A stretch of 64,000 nt of DNA from Thermincola carboxydiphila. GTDB lineage: Bacteria; Bacillota; Thermincolia; Thermincolales; UBA2595. The stretch covers positions 42,096-106,095 of the forward strand of contig JAENYP010000017.1 of NCBI GenBank assembly GCA_016841725.1. Reading direction: 5' to 3'. The notes beneath the pieces were generated by a model, which did not search any database, was not told where the DNA came from, and saw only the letters and a list, made by a program, of their open reading frames with translations. Position numbers and translations under genes: made by a program. Position 1 is the first letter of the stretch, and each line of letters opens with the position of its first letter. This document shows positions 32,951 through 43,269 of this stretch, piece by piece.

Positions 32951-35900
32951 ATGGACTGGATAATTCCTTCTGTTATTGCAACACTTTTGGGTACAGTATT
33001 GTTAACACACGTATATTGGTATTTATTTATCAGATACCGTGAGCATTTTATGAAGATATGGGCAATTAGCTGGACAGTTTATGCACTAAGATTTACTTTA
33101 GAACTGTTGGCGAAATCCGGAATGAATTGGACGTTGATTGTGGCCGGACAGCAGTTTGCGACCCTGGCAAGTGGTTTGCTGTTTATGTGGGGGACATATT
33201 CGTTTCTGGGGAAACAACTGTCAAGGTGGCCCCTGTACGCCGTTTTGGCTGACGGTATATGGGTCATTGTCGGATTAACTTTAGGTATACCGCTGCATAT
33301 TTTAAATTTGCCTACCTTTTTATTCCTCGGACTAGTCTATATCTGGACCGGCGTGACGCTTCTCCGGTCCAGGGATCTGGAAGGGCTGGGGAAGTTGTTC
33401 ACCGGATGGGGATTTGTGTTATGGGGGATACATAAGCTAAATTACCCTTTCATAGATTTTGCTCCAGGGTTTGAGCCATGGGGATATCTGATAGCGGCAG
33501 TTCTTGAGTTTGTCGTGGCCACCGGTATCCTGTTGGTATATCTTGAAAAAATGAGGGCTGTCTTATCTTCCGGTGAAGCGAGGTTCCGCAGACTGGCTGA
33601 AAATGCCCAGGACATTATTTATCGCTGCCGCCTGAAGCCCAACCGTGGTTTCGAATATGTCAGCCCTGCTGCTACTGATATTACGGGTTATACTCCGGAA
33701 GAGCATTATGCAGATCCGGACCTGTTATATAAAATCACCCATGCCGATGACCTGGATATACTGAAAGAGCTTCCGGTGCTGACAGTTGAGCAGAGGAAAC
33801 CAGTTATTATACGAACTTTCAGAAAAGACGGGAATATGGTTTGGACTGAGCACCATACGGTGCCTTTTTATGACGAGACAGGTTGTCTGGTGGGGTTCGA
33901 AGGGATAGCCAGAGACATTACGAGACGAAGGCAGGCAGAAGAAGAGTTAAGGAAATCGGAACGGCGTTTTCGGGTGATTCTGGAAAATGTCAGGTTGTTA
34001 ACTGTTACGCTGGACCTAAAGGGAAAGGTCACCTTCTGTAATGATTATCTGCTTGAACTTACCGGATGGCGGCGCGATGAAATTCTCGGGAACTGTTGGT
34101 TTGATACCTTTATGCCCGAAACTACCAGAAATCAGCTCAGAGACGGTTTTTTTAGCCTGTTTACAGAGAATGCGGGCCCTGATGACCTGCATAAGGTTAC
34201 TGTAATCCAAACAAAACAGGGGGAACTGAGGACGGTTTCATGGAACACAACACTACTAAGGGATATTACCGAGGAGATTATCGGGCTGACCTGTTTTGGT
34301 GAAGATATTACCGAACGAATACAGGCTGACGAAGTATTAAAAAGATACCAGCTGTTGTTTGAACACGCCAGTGATATTATACTTTTTTTCCGCCGTGACG
34401 GCACAATACTCGAGGCCAACACTGCTGCGGTAAATACCTACGGTTATTCCAGGGAGCAGCTGCTGACAATGAATGTTTGCGACCTGCGGGCCCATCATAC
34501 AAAAGCGCTGCTTGCGGGACAGATTGACCAGGCAGAAGAGAATGGCCTGCTTTACGAGACAATGCACCAGCTCAGGGATGGGAAAATCATGCCTGTTGAG
34601 GTGAGCCTGCAGGGAACGGTATTGGAGAATGAAAAGGTACTCCTTGGGATCGTACGTGACATAACGGACCGGAAAAAGGCAGCAGAGACAATAAATTACC
34701 TGGCATATCACGACCCACTGACAGACCTCCCCAATAGAGTACTGTTTTTTGACCGCCTTACTGTTGCTATAGCAAATGCTCAAAGAAATAAGCAGATGCT
34801 TGCTGTGATGTTTCTTGATTTGGACCGCTTTAAACTGGTTAATGATATCATGGGTCATGCAATGGGGGACCAGTTCCTGAAAAAGGTTGGTAAACAGTTG
34901 AAGGCCTGTGTCAGGTCAAATGACACTGTAGCCCGTATCGGTGGTGACGAATTTACTATTCTGCTGCCTGACATAAGCAGGGAGGAAGATGCAGGGAAGG
35001 TTGCCAAAAAGATTATTGACAGCCTCAAAAAACCATGGATTATTAACAGTTATGAGTTCCAGATAACAGTAAGTGTCGGGATAGTGCTATACCCGAATGA
35101 CGGCGAAGATGCAGAAACACTCACCAAGAATGCGGATACAGCCATGTACCGGGCCAAGGAACAGGGTGACAATTACCAGTTTTATACCCCGTCAATGAAT
35201 CTAAAGAATGTGCAGCGCATGGAAATTGAGGTGGCTTTGCGGAGAGCTTTGGAAAATGAGGAATTCCAGATATATTATCAGCCGCAGGTTAATATTGAAA
35301 AAGGTCTGATTGTCGGATTTGAGGCACTCCTCAGGTGGAACCACCCGCTAAGAGGTGTTATCCTGCCAATGGAATTCATCGGTGTGGCGGAAGACACGGG
35401 ATTAATCCTTCCGATTGGTGAATGGGTATTGAAAACAGCCTGTGCCCAGAACAAGGCATGGCAGGATGCCGGTTATCCACCGGCAAGGATTTCAGTAAAC
35501 CTGTCAGCACACCAGTTCAGACAGAGAAATCTGGTGGATATGATAGCATCTATATTGGTGGAAACGGGTCTGGAACCCATGTGGCTGGAACTTGAATTAA
35601 CAGAAAGTACGGCAATGCAGGATGTAGAGTTCAGTCTGGTTATGATGAAGAAACTAAGGGAAATGGGAATCAGGATTGCTATGGATGATTTTGGGACAGG
35701 TTATTCGTCTCTGGGCTACCTGCGGAAGTTCCCACTTACCACTCTTAAGATTGACAGGTCGTTTGTGCATGATGTGCTGACAGACCTTGAGGATGCGGCT
35801 ATTGTAGCCACAATTATAGTTATGGCCCAGAACCTTAAGCTTAATGTGATTATAGAAGGGGTTGAAAGTGAAGAACAGCTAGCCTTTTTTGAACAACAGG

Positions 35901-36001
35901 AGTGTTATGAAATGCAGGGATACCTGTTCAGTAAACCGGAACCTGCCGGTGAAACAGAAAAAATGCTGCAAAAGCTGTCAGCTCTTCAGGTGAACATTTA
36001 A
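32951..36001 (+). CDS. Membrane PAS-GGDEF-EAL cyclic-di-GMP protein
   Basis: A 1016-residue protein. About 1-200 has six or seven membrane segments. Three PAS domains follow (about 205-325, 335-450, 455-575). A diguanylate cyclase domain comes next with an intact RIGGDEF (about residue 664), then a phosphodiesterase domain with intact EALLRW (E791) and DDFGTGYSSLGYL. Both catalytic motifs look complete, so it could make or degrade c-di-GMP; in many hybrids one domain is regulatory. It stands alone. No c-di-GMP riboswitch is seen upstream. Confidence 0.92.
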   Translation: MDWIIPSVIATLLGTVLLTHVYWYLFIRYREHFMKIWAISWTVYALRFTLELLAKSGMNWTLIVAGQQFATLASGLLFMWGTYSFLGKQLSRWPLYAVLADGIWVIVGLTLGIPLHILNLPTFLFLGLVYIWTGVTLLRSRDLEGLGKLFTGWGFVLWGIHKLNYPFIDFAPGFEPWGYLIAAVLEFVVATGILLVYLEKMRAVLSSGEARFRRLAENAQDIIYRCRLKPNRGFEYVSPAATDITGYTPEEHYADPDLLYKITHADDLDILKELPVLTVEQRKPVIIRTFRKDGNMVWTEHHTVPFYDETGCLVGFEGIARDITRRRQAEEELRKSERRFRVILENVRLLTVTLDLKGKVTFCNDYLLELTGWRRDEILGNCWFDTFMPETTRNQLRDGFFSLFTENAGPDDLHKVTVIQTKQGELRTVSWNTTLLRDITEEIIGLTCFGEDITERIQADEVLKRYQLLFEHASDIILFFRRDGTILEANTAAVNTYGYSREQLLTMNVCDLRAHHTKALLAGQIDQAEENGLLYETMHQLRDGKIMPVEVSLQGTVLENEKVLLGIVRDITDRKKAAETINYLAYHDPLTDLPNRVLFFDRLTVAIANAQRNKQMLAVMFLDLDRFKLVNDIMGHAMGDQFLKKVGKQLKACVRSNDTVARIGGDEFTILLPDISREEDAGKVAKKIIDSLKKPWIINSYEFQITVSVGIVLYPNDGEDAETLTKNADTAMYRAKEQGDNYQFYTPSMNLKNVQRMEIEVALRRALENEEFQIYYQPQVNIEKGLIVGFEALLRWNHPLRGVILPMEFIGVAEDTGLILPIGEWVLKTACAQNKAWQDAGYPPARISVNLSAHQFRQRNLVDMIASILVETGLEPMWLELELTESTAMQDVEFSLVMMKKLREMGIRIAMDDFGTGYSSLGYLRKFPLTTLKIDRSFVHDVLTDLEDAAIVATIIVMAQNLKLNVIIEGVESEEQLAFFEQQECYEMQGYLFSKPEPAGETEKMLQKLSALQVNI

Positions 36002-36116
36002 GCTTTTGTTTTTCCCCGGTGGTCTTCGGGTGAGGGTATCATTATACATCACTGGAACCTCCGGGTTTTGTTATGGTATAATAAGTGATAATCATACAGA
36101 AAGGCGCTGAATCACC

Positions 36117-37331
36117 GTGAAAATCATTTCTGTCAGTAATCTAAACGGTTACATCAAGGAAAAACTTGATTCTGACGTTTTATTGAGCAATGTCTGGGTC
36201 AGAGGGGAAATATCCAATTTCAAACACCATTCCTCAGGGCATATGTATTTTACCCTTAAAGATAAAAAGGGGGCTGTTAAAGCCGTGATGTTCCGAAGCA
36301 GGAACAACAGCCTTTTTTTTGAACCCAAAGAAGGCATGGCAGTTATAGCAAAGGGTTATGTTTCGGTATACGAGAGGGATGGGGCGTACCAGCTCTATGT
36401 TGAGGAAATGCATCAGCAGGGAGTTGGCACTCTGTATGTGGCCTACCTGCAGTTAAAAGAAAAGCTGGAAAAAGAAGGGCTGTTTGACCCCAAAAGGAAA
36501 CGCCCCCTGCCCAGATTTCCACAGCGGATAGGTGTGGTTACCTCACAGACCGGGGCAGCTGTTAGGGATATCGTTACTGTTATTCACCGGAGATACCCCC
36601 AGGCCCATATTATTTTGTTCCCGGTTGCGGTACAGGGTGATGAGGCTCCTGGCCAGATTTGTGAGGGAATCCGCCTTGCAAATGAGATGAAAAACCTGGA
36701 TGTCCTTATCGTCGGCAGGGGTGGCGGGTCTATTGAGGAGTTATGGGCTTTTAATACAGAGGTGGTGGCCCGCAGCATATTTGCCAGCAATATCCCTGTA
36801 GTATCTGCAGTAGGACATGAAACTGACTTTACAATTGCCGATTTTGTTGCCGATATGCGTGCACCTACTCCTTCGGCGGCAGCAGAGATTGTGGTCCCTG
36901 ATTTCAGGGAAATCCAAAAGAATATAGATATGCTGGAACAGAGGATGATACTTGGGCTGAAAAATATGATATACACATCCGGGGAAAAGGTAAATTCCCT
37001 GACCGGAAGCCCGGTGATGAAAAGGCCCCAGGACAAATTGTACAGGATGATGCAGGACCTGGACCATGTGACCAGAAGGATGGCACAGGCAGCAAAATTG
37101 AATTTAACTGAAAAGAAATCGTGTCTGGCCCTCCAGGTTTCCAGGCTTGATGACTTAAGTCCTCTGGCCACAATGAAAAGGGGCTACAGTATCTGCCGTG
37201 AGGCAGGAGGAAGAGTGGTTAACAGTGTTAAGGGTTTCAGAACGGGAGACACGGTAGAGGTTATTGTGGCCGATGGCTCGGCTGACTGTGTCGTAAAAAA
37301 CATAAAGGAGGGCGCTTATGGCCGCAGATAA
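36117..37331 (+). CDS. xseA: Exodeoxyribonuclease VII large subunit
   Basis: A 404-residue XseA with the N-terminal OB-fold (VWVRGEISNFKHHSSGHMYF) and the nuclease region (RIGVVTSQTGAAVRDI, GRGGGSIEELWAFN, SAVGHETDFTIADF). It degrades single-stranded DNA with XseB. The GTG at 36117 follows AAAGGCG; a TATAAT lies about 40 bases upstream. Overlaps xseB by 14 bases. Confidence 0.95.
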   Translation: MKIISVSNLNGYIKEKLDSDVLLSNVWVRGEISNFKHHSSGHMYFTLKDKKGAVKAVMFRSRNNSLFFEPKEGMAVIAKGYVSVYERDGAYQLYVEEMHQQGVGTLYVAYLQLKEKLEKEGLFDPKRKRPLPRFPQRIGVVTSQTGAAVRDIVTVIHRRYPQAHIILFPVAVQGDEAPGQICEGIRLANEMKNLDVLIVGRGGGSIEELWAFNTEVVARSIFASNIPVVSAVGHETDFTIADFVADMRAPTPSAAAEIVVPDFREIQKNIDMLEQRMILGLKNMIYTSGEKVNSLTGSPVMKRPQDKLYRMMQDLDHVTRRMAQAAKLNLTEKKSCLALQVSRLDDLSPLATMKRGYSICREAGGRVVNSVKGFRTGDTVEVIVADGSADCVVKNIKEGAYGRR

Positions 37332-37575
37332 GAAAAATGCTGAACCTACCTTTGAAGAGGCATTAAATGAGCTGGAAACCATAGTCAGGCTTATGGAGGG
37401 GGGGAACCTGGATCTGGAAGATGCATTGGCCAGGTTTGAAAAAGGGATTGCTCTGTCCAGGATTTGCAGCAAAAAACTGGAACAGGCAGAAAAACGAATT
37501 GAAATGCTGCTGTGCCAGGAGAATGGGGAAATAATCCTGAAACCTGCCGGAGTAATGGAGCAAAAGGATGAATAA
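37318..37575 (+). CDS. xseB: Exodeoxyribonuclease VII small subunit
   Basis: An 85-residue helical protein (FEEALNELETIVRLMEGGNL is the family signature). It binds XseA. AAAGGAGGGCG lies within the xseA end, and it overlaps both xseA and ispA, so the three are translationally coupled. Confidence 0.95.
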   Translation: MAADKKNAEPTFEEALNELETIVRLMEGGNLDLEDALARFEKGIALSRICSKKLEQAEKRIEMLLCQENGEIILKPAGVMEQKDE

Positions 37576-38467
37576 AGATACCTTTAAGAGGGAAATAAAT
37601 GATAAAGTCAGGTTAATCGACCAGGCTTTGGATAATTACCTGTTCAATAGTGCCGCAATACCGGAAACACTTCATCATGCAATGAGATACAGTGTGTTTG
37701 CCGGAGGGAAGAGGCTAAGGCCGGTACTGCTGCTGGCATCTGCAGAGGCTGTAGGGGGGGATGCCGTCCTGCTGCTGCCTGCTGCGTCTGCCTTTGAAAT
37801 GGTGCATACTTATTCCCTGATTCATGATGACCTGCCTGCTATGGATAATGATGATTTTAGGCGTGGTCAGCCCACCAATCACAAGGTTTTTGGTGAAGCT
37901 ATGGCCATATTGGCCGGTGATGGGCTGCTCACAGAGGCATTTGGGTTAATAACTGAGTGCTGCGTTTCAGGGAACATTTCGCCGGAAACGGTTGTCACTG
38001 TAATTAAAGAATTATCACAGGCAGCAGGTCCCTTCGGGATGATTGGCGGACAGGTTGTTGACATTCATTCAGAAAACCAATCTATAGATAAAGATGTTTT
38101 GGAGTACATTCATTCTCATAAAACGGGTGCCCTGTTTAAGGCCTGTGTCCGTGCCGGGGCTATTATGGGAAGGGGCAGTGCAGAACAATTGGCGGCTTTG
38201 ACCAGGTATGCTGAAAATCTCGGTCTGGCCTTTCAGATAACGGATGATGTTTTGGATGTTGAGGGTGATTCGGGAAAACTAGGGAAAACAGTTGGTAGTG
38301 ATGAAAGACTGAAGAAAGCAACTTACCCTTCACTTTACGGGCTTGAGGAGTCCAAAAAGCTGGCCGCAGATGCGGTGGACAGGGCTCTAAAGGCTCTGGA
38401 TATGTTTGACAGGGAAGCAGATTTGCTCAGATGCATTGCAAGATACCTTTTGGAACGGGAAAACTGA
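37568..38467 (+). CDS. ispA: Polyprenyl (farnesyl) diphosphate synthase
   Basis: A 299-residue trans-isoprenyl diphosphate synthase with both aspartate motifs: LIHDDLPAMDNDDFRRG and ITDDVLDVEGD. The residues and length fit farnesyl diphosphate synthase; a geranylgeranyl product is possible. It works in the isoprenoid pathway with dxs downstream. It overlaps xseB by eight bases. Confidence 0.94.
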   Translation: MNKDTFKREINDKVRLIDQALDNYLFNSAAIPETLHHAMRYSVFAGGKRLRPVLLLASAEAVGGDAVLLLPAASAFEMVHTYSLIHDDLPAMDNDDFRRGQPTNHKVFGEAMAILAGDGLLTEAFGLITECCVSGNISPETVVTVIKELSQAAGPFGMIGGQVVDIHSENQSIDKDVLEYIHSHKTGALFKACVRAGAIMGRGSAEQLAALTRYAENLGLAFQITDDVLDVEGDSGKLGKTVGSDERLKKATYPSLYGLEESKKLAADAVDRALKALDMFDREADLLRCIARYLLEREN

Positions 38468-38489
38468 CTGCATCAAATGGAGGAACCCG

Positions 38490-38933
38490 GTGGATACAGC
38501 ATTTCAAGAAATAGCAAAAAATACGGCTTTATTGGCTGCAATGATGTCATGGCTGTTAGCCCAGGCTTTGAAATTTGTCATTGGACTTGTGACTGACGGT
38601 GAAATAAATCTTGTCAGATTGGTGAAAAGCGGCGGTATGCCCAGCAGTCATGCAGCTTTTGTCACTTCTGTTGCTGTCGGTGTCGGCAAACAGCATGGCT
38701 TTGACTCCGGAGTGTTCGCTTTGGCTGCTGTTGTAGCCTTGGTTATAATGTATGATGCCGCAGGTGTAAGACAGGCTGTGGGTATTCAGGCACAAACTCT
38801 TAATGAACTGCTGCACGATTTGTACAGCGGAAGCGCTATTACTCCGGTGAAGATCAGAGAAATACTTGGGCATACTCCTGTTGAGGTTATCGCAGGTGCC
38901 GTACTCGGACTAATTGTTGCCCTGATTCTCTAA
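38490..38933 (+). CDS. DUF212 / divergent PAP2-family membrane protein
   Basis: A 147-residue membrane protein. KSGGMPSSHAAFVTSVAVGVG carries the SSH motif of PAP2-type phosphatases, followed by MYDAAGVRQAVGIQA. A lipid or isoprenyl-phosphate phosphatase role is plausible from the neighbours but unproven. I place the start at GTG 38490 with GGAGG six bases upstream; the longer frame overlapping ispA is not supported. Confidence 0.85.
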   Translation: MDTAFQEIAKNTALLAAMMSWLLAQALKFVIGLVTDGEINLVRLVKSGGMPSSHAAFVTSVAVGVGKQHGFDSGVFALAAVVALVIMYDAAGVRQAVGIQAQTLNELLHDLYSGSAITPVKIREILGHTPVEVIAGAVLGLIVALIL

Positions 38934-38959
38934 ATTATTGTCCTTTATTCTATAATGTA

Positions 38960-38988
38960 TTGAATAATGAATTGTTTCATGATATAAT
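38960..38988 (+). promoter_or_regulatory. Sigma-A promoter for OLE RNA
   Basis: TTGAAT (38960-38965) and TATAAT (38983-38988) are separated by an ideal 17 bases. Transcription would start near 38995, just before the OLE closing stem. Confidence 0.75.
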
Positions 38989-39010
38989 TGCTCTTTGATG
39001 AAAACACAAT

Positions 39011-39612
39011 GTAGGTGGCGCAGTATTCTAGTCAGGACTGCCACTTTGAAGGCGGGCCTAAAAATCCGTCAAAGGGCATATCGATGAAGTTCCTGGTTCC
39101 GGCTGCTGACGCCCAGTTGGGGGTCGGTTCTGGGAGTAAGGGGGAAGGGCGATCTACAACGGCATGTAGGCGTTGACCCAGCCTCCGTGGAGGCCCGGGA
39201 AGCATACCGGCTTTTAGCAAGGGTAACTTCCCGGGAGAAACCTGCGTATATGATGCTGTGCTACGGTACAGTGTTTAAAGCAGTGTAGCCTGCCTTGAGT
39301 GGTGCTGGTGGATTATGGGTTATCGGACCTGTTGAATGCGGGCCCGCTTTCGACAGAACCGCTGTTTGAAACCACCACTGCAAAAGAGGCTAAAAGTGTT
39401 CCAGTCCTGTTGAGGAAAACTCCTAGACTGTTTAGTTTTACTAAGGCATGATAGGGATTAAAGTGTGGACTAAGTGGTAATTCAGCCCCGTAAGCGGCGA
39501 CGCTACGGATTCATCATAAAGGGAAACCGCCGGAGCGGTAACGCGACGGAGATGAATGGGAAAACCAGCTGGACCTTAAGCCACAATATTTACTTATCGT
39601 GCTGCCACCTAC
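39011..39612 (+). ncRNA. ole: OLE RNA (ornate, large, extremophilic RNA)
   Basis: A non-coding stretch of about 600 bases with many GC-rich stems. GTAGGTGGC (39011) at the start and GCCACCTAC (39604) at the end would close the whole structure. Length, position between ispA and dxs, a dedicated promoter, and the oapA gene immediately downstream are the established hallmarks of OLE RNA. OLE forms a membrane-bound ribonucleoprotein with OapA and is linked to resistance to ethanol, cold and magnesium stress and to energy metabolism. Confidence 0.92.
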
Positions 39613-39664
39613 CATATACTTAAAACACAACCAAGCTGCCGATGCTTGTATGAGGTGAAATTAT

Positions 39665-40252
39665 TTGGGTAATAATAAGCCTAGTTCCCTCAAATTTGCA
39701 ATACTTACGGGAACCGGGGCGTTTATTGCGGCCGTTTTTTTTAGCTTTTTTTCTGAAATAGTTTTACCAAAATTGCAGTTAATTATGCTGTCTTTTTTGT
39801 CATTGTTAATCGTTATCTTTGTTGGCATAATTTTTGATATGATCGGAATTGCGGTGGCGGTTGCCGATGAGAAATGGTTTCATGCCAAGGCATCTAAGAA
39901 ATTGCGGGGCGCCGGCCAGTCCATCCTGATGATTCGGCATGCAGCAAAGGTTGCTACCATTTGCAATGACGTTGTGGGCGACATCTGTGGGACGGTCAGC
40001 GGTGTTTTCGGAGTAACTATAGTATTCCAGTTGGCTTCAGGAAGACCGTCATGGGATGAATCCATTCTGACAATGATCATGACAGGAATGGTGGCCTCAC
40101 TTACAGTTGGCGGAAAAGCTCTCGCCAAAAGCAAGGCAATGGTTGATTCCCAGAAAATTGTGGGTACGGTTGGACGTATTCTGGCCTGGTTTGAAACATC
40201 GACAGGTCTGAACCTATTTGCCCTTAACCGGCGCAGGGACAGGAGAAGGTGA
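39665..40252 (+). CDS. oapA: OLE-associated protein A
   Basis: A 195-residue membrane protein with about four segments. The region FDMIGIAVAVADEKWFHAKA holds the conserved acidic motif, and KWFHAKASKKLRGAG is basic and likely contacts RNA. OapA binds OLE RNA and places it at the membrane. TTG 39665 follows GAGGTGAAA. It lies 52 bases after the OLE closing stem and two bases before the dxs ribosome region, in the usual order ole-oapA-dxs. Confidence 0.92.
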   Translation: MGNNKPSSLKFAILTGTGAFIAAVFFSFFSEIVLPKLQLIMLSFLSLLIVIFVGIIFDMIGIAVAVADEKWFHAKASKKLRGAGQSILMIRHAAKVATICNDVVGDICGTVSGVFGVTIVFQLASGRPSWDESILTMIMTGMVASLTVGGKALAKSKAMVDSQKIVGTVGRILAWFETSTGLNLFALNRRRDRRR

Positions 40253-40257
40253 AATGA

Positions 40258-42195
40258 ATGGATACCCCTTTATTGAATAAGATAATTTCCCCTGCTGACC
40301 TGAAAAATCTTTCCATAGAACAGTTGTACAAGCTTGCAGGTGAAATCAGGGGACTGCTTATCGAAACAGTTGCTGAGACCGGGGGGCATATAGGGCCTAA
40401 CCTTGGTGTCGTTGAATTGACGATTGCCCTGCACAGTATTTTTGATTGTCCCGTGGACAAAATTATATGGGATGTCGGTCACCAGTCCTATATACATAAG
40501 ATACTTACAGGCAGGCGTGAAGGTATTGCCACTTTGAGACAGTACAGCGGGATCAGCGGTTTCCCCAAAAGGGCGGAGTCGCACTGTGATCCATTTGATA
40601 CAGGTCACAGCAGTACTTCAATTTCTGCCGCTCTGGGGATGGCAATTGCCAGGGACCTCCGGGGCGAAAAGAATAACATAATTGCTGTAATCGGAGACGG
40701 GGCCATGACAGGCGGTATGGCCTTTGAGGCCTTGAACCATGCCGGACACATCGGCAGCAGCCTGATTGTAATCCTAAATGACAATGAGATGTCAATTTCA
40801 GAGAATGTCGGCGCTCTGGCAGGATACCTGAGCCGGATGAGAACTGACCCCAAATACTACAAACACAAAGAAGAAATGGAACTCCTCATGAAAAAGATTC
40901 CTTCGATAGGGTCTACTGTTGTTAAGGCTATGGAGAGAATAAAAGACAGCTTCAAGTACCTGGTTGTTCCCGGGATGCTTTTTGAAGAGCTTGGTTTCAC
41001 ATACCTCGGACCCATTAACGGACACGACATCTCTCTTATCAGAACAGTCCTGGAACGTGCCCGGAAAAGCCATGGACCTGTTTTGGTACATGTTATCACA
41101 AAAAAAGGCAAGGGGTATAAACCTGCCGAGGAAAACCCGGATAAATTCCACGGCATCGGTCCCTTTGATGTTGAAACAGGGAATAAAAGGGGAAAATCAA
41201 AAGTAACGTATACTCAAATATTTGGTGAAACCCTCTGCCATCTTGCAGCTGCAAATGATAAAGTGCTTGCGATTACTGCAGCCATGCCGACGGGAACAGG
41301 CCTGACTGAGTTTCGGGAACGTTTTCCGGCACGTTTCTATGATGTAGGGATTGCAGAGCAGCATGCTGTGACCCTTGCAGCGGGGCTAGCGGTTTCGGGG
41401 TATATACCTGTTGTGGCCATATATTCAACATTTCTGCAGCGGGCCTATGACCAGGTGCTGCATGATGTTTCCCTGCAGGGCCTGCACGTGGTTTTTGCCA
41501 TAGACCGGGCCGGCCTGGTGGGAGAAGACGGGGAAACCCATCAGGGTGTATTCGATATTTCTTTTCTGAGACATATCCCGGGATTGGCTGTTATGGCTCC
41601 GAAAGACGAGGGTGAACTCAGACAGATGCTGAGGGCTTCAATTGAACAATATGATGGCCCGGCAGTAGTAAGGTATCCACGTGGAGCAGGGGTCGGAGTT
41701 AAGCTGGATGATTTCCCGGATATCGCCGGTGTTCCTTTTGGAAAGGCAGAACTGATGCGTGAAGGAAGCCAAATCACTATTGTGGCTTTGGGCCCAATGG
41801 TTTATGAGGCGATGCAGGCTGCAGATTTACTGGCAGAACGGGGAATCAGTGCAGAGGTAATTAATGCGCGTTTCGTGAAACCCCTTGACGAGGAATGTAT
41901 CCTTAAAAGCATCAACAATACCGGCAGGCTTCTGACTGTTGAGGAAAACGTATTACAGGGAGGATTTGGCAGCGCTGTTCTTGAGCTCATGGAAAATCAT
42001 GGAACTATGGTTCCGGTAAAGAGGATAGGGGTTCCCGATAAGTTTGTCAGTCACGGTGCCCGGGACATTTTAAGGGAACAGTGTGGTTTAACTGCATCCA
42101 ATATATTCAAAGAGGCCCAAAGCATGGTGGACGGGACTCTGAAAACTAAAAGCCGGCGCGGCAAAACCAATATAAAGCTGCTGCCGAAATTATAA
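40258..42195 (+). CDS. dxs: 1-deoxy-D-xylulose-5-phosphate synthase
   Basis: A 645-residue thiamine diphosphate enzyme of normal length. It joins pyruvate and glyceraldehyde 3-phosphate at the start of the MEP isoprenoid pathway. The thiamine-binding motif [18 protein letters not shown], the transketolase-like [14 protein letters not shown] and [18 protein letters not shown] are intact. It follows oapA by five bases. Confidence 0.96.
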   Translation: MDTPLLNKIISPADLKNLSIEQLYKLAGEIRGLLIETVAETGGHIGPNLGVVELTIALHSIFDCPVDKIIWDVGHQSYIHKILTGRREGIATLRQYSGISGFPKRAESHCDPFDTGHSSTSISAALGMAIARDLRGEKNNIIAVIGDGAMTGGMAFEALNHAGHIGSSLIVILNDNEMSISENVGALAGYLSRMRTDPKYYKHKEEMELLMKKIPSIGSTVVKAMERIKDSFKYLVVPGMLFEELGFTYLGPINGHDISLIRTVLERARKSHGPVLVHVITKKGKGYKPAEENPDKFHGIGPFDVETGNKRGKSKVTYTQIFGETLCHLAAANDKVLAITAAMPTGTGLTEFRERFPARFYDVGIAEQHAVTLAAGLAVSGYIPVVAIYSTFLQRAYDQVLHDVSLQGLHVVFAIDRAGLVGEDGETHQGVFDISFLRHIPGLAVMAPKDEGELRQMLRASIEQYDGPAVVRYPRGAGVGVKLDDFPDIAGVPFGKAELMREGSQITIVALGPMVYEAMQAADLLAERGISAEVINARFVKPLDEECILKSINNTGRLLTVEENVLQGGFGSAVLELMENHGTMVPVKRIGVPDKFVSHGARDILREQCGLTASNIFKEAQSMVDGTLKTKSRRGKTNIKLLPKL

Positions 42196-42236
42196 ACGTG
42201 ATTTTGAACTCTTAATAGGAAAACCGAGGTGTTACC

Positions 42237-43052
42237 ATGTCCGTAAAAAAGAGACTTGATATTTTGCTGTTAGAAAAAGGCCTTTTCCCTTCACGGGAGA
42301 AGGCCAAATCATCAATTATGGCAGGATTAATAAGGGTTGACGGTCAACGTGTCGATAAAGCCGGGACCGAAATCCCTGTCAGCGCTGTTATTGAAGTTGC
42401 CGGACCTGCCAATCCCTATGTCAGCAGGGGAGGGCTAAAACTCGAAAAGGCCATAAGTTATTTCGGGATTACATTTGACGGCAAGACAGTGGCAGATATC
42501 GGGGCTTCAACAGGAGGTTTTACAGACTGTGCCCTGAAGCATGGGGCGGCTAAAGTATATGCAATTGATGTGGGCTATGGGCAGCTTGACTGGAAACTCA
42601 GACAGGACCCCAGGGTCGTTAATTTTGAGCGCAGTAATATCAGGTATTTTGATACCGCCCTCCTTGCCGAAACTCCGGACATCGTAACAGTAGATGTAGC
42701 TTTTATCTCCCTTGTGCTGGTACTGCCCAAAATAACAGAAATGCTGCAGACCGGCGGTGAATCTGTTGTACTGATAAAGCCCCAGTTTGAAGCAGGCCGC
42801 GATAAGGTAGGCAAAAAGGGAGTCGTCAGGGATCCGGAAGTTCATAAAGAGGTTATCATGAAGGTGCTGGAAAAGGCTGGGGGATTTGGTTTCAGGCTTA
42901 ATGGCCTGACTTATTCCCCCATCAAAGGGCCTGAGGGAAACATTGAATACCTGGCATACCTGTTAAAGGATGACGTGCAGAATAATCAAGCCGCGGAGGA
43001 ATTGGCTGTTTTGGCATTAAGGACAGTTGGCGAAGCATATACCGGACTATAA
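42237..43052 (+). CDS. tlyA: TlyA-family rRNA 2'-O-methyltransferase
   Basis: A 271-residue protein with an N-terminal S4 RNA-binding domain (RLDILLLEKGLFPSREKAKS) and an FtsJ/RrmJ methyltransferase domain (VADIGASTGGFTDCALKHGA). Annotated elsewhere as hemolysin A; the methyltransferase role on rRNA is better founded. GAGGTG precedes the ATG. It follows dxs, as in many Clostridia. Confidence 0.93.
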   Translation: MSVKKRLDILLLEKGLFPSREKAKSSIMAGLIRVDGQRVDKAGTEIPVSAVIEVAGPANPYVSRGGLKLEKAISYFGITFDGKTVADIGASTGGFTDCALKHGAAKVYAIDVGYGQLDWKLRQDPRVVNFERSNIRYFDTALLAETPDIVTVDVAFISLVLVLPKITEMLQTGGESVVLIKPQFEAGRDKVGKKGVVRDPEVHKEVIMKVLEKAGGFGFRLNGLTYSPIKGPEGNIEYLAYLLKDDVQNNQAAEELAVLALRTVGEAYTGL

Positions 43053-43182
43053 ATCTTATCTGGGATTAAGGCAGAATATACAGGTAACGCGTTTTTCTAA
43101 CATATTTCTATTAATTGTTTCAAAACATAACAGGAAATTGAAAAATATTGGCGAATATCTATAAATGTTCCTCAAAAAGCAG

Positions 43183-43222
43183 ACCTTTTCCATAACAGAA
43201 TACAGGGGAAAAGGTTTTTTTG
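43183..43222 (+). terminator. Terminator after tlyA
   Basis: ACCTTTTCC and GGAAAAGGT form a nine-base-pair stem with a 15-base loop, followed by seven T (one further base). It separates the housekeeping run from the chemoreceptor gene. Confidence 0.75.
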
Positions 43223-43269
43223 TTATAGGGTGAAACTATTTGTTGGTACGCACACAGGGGGTGGGCGAC

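Noticed and set aside
43223..43269. c-di-GMP riboswitch before the chemoreceptor gene
   Set aside because: No conserved GGAAA/tetraloop-receptor blocks of the c-di-GMP-I aptamer are visible in the short leader.
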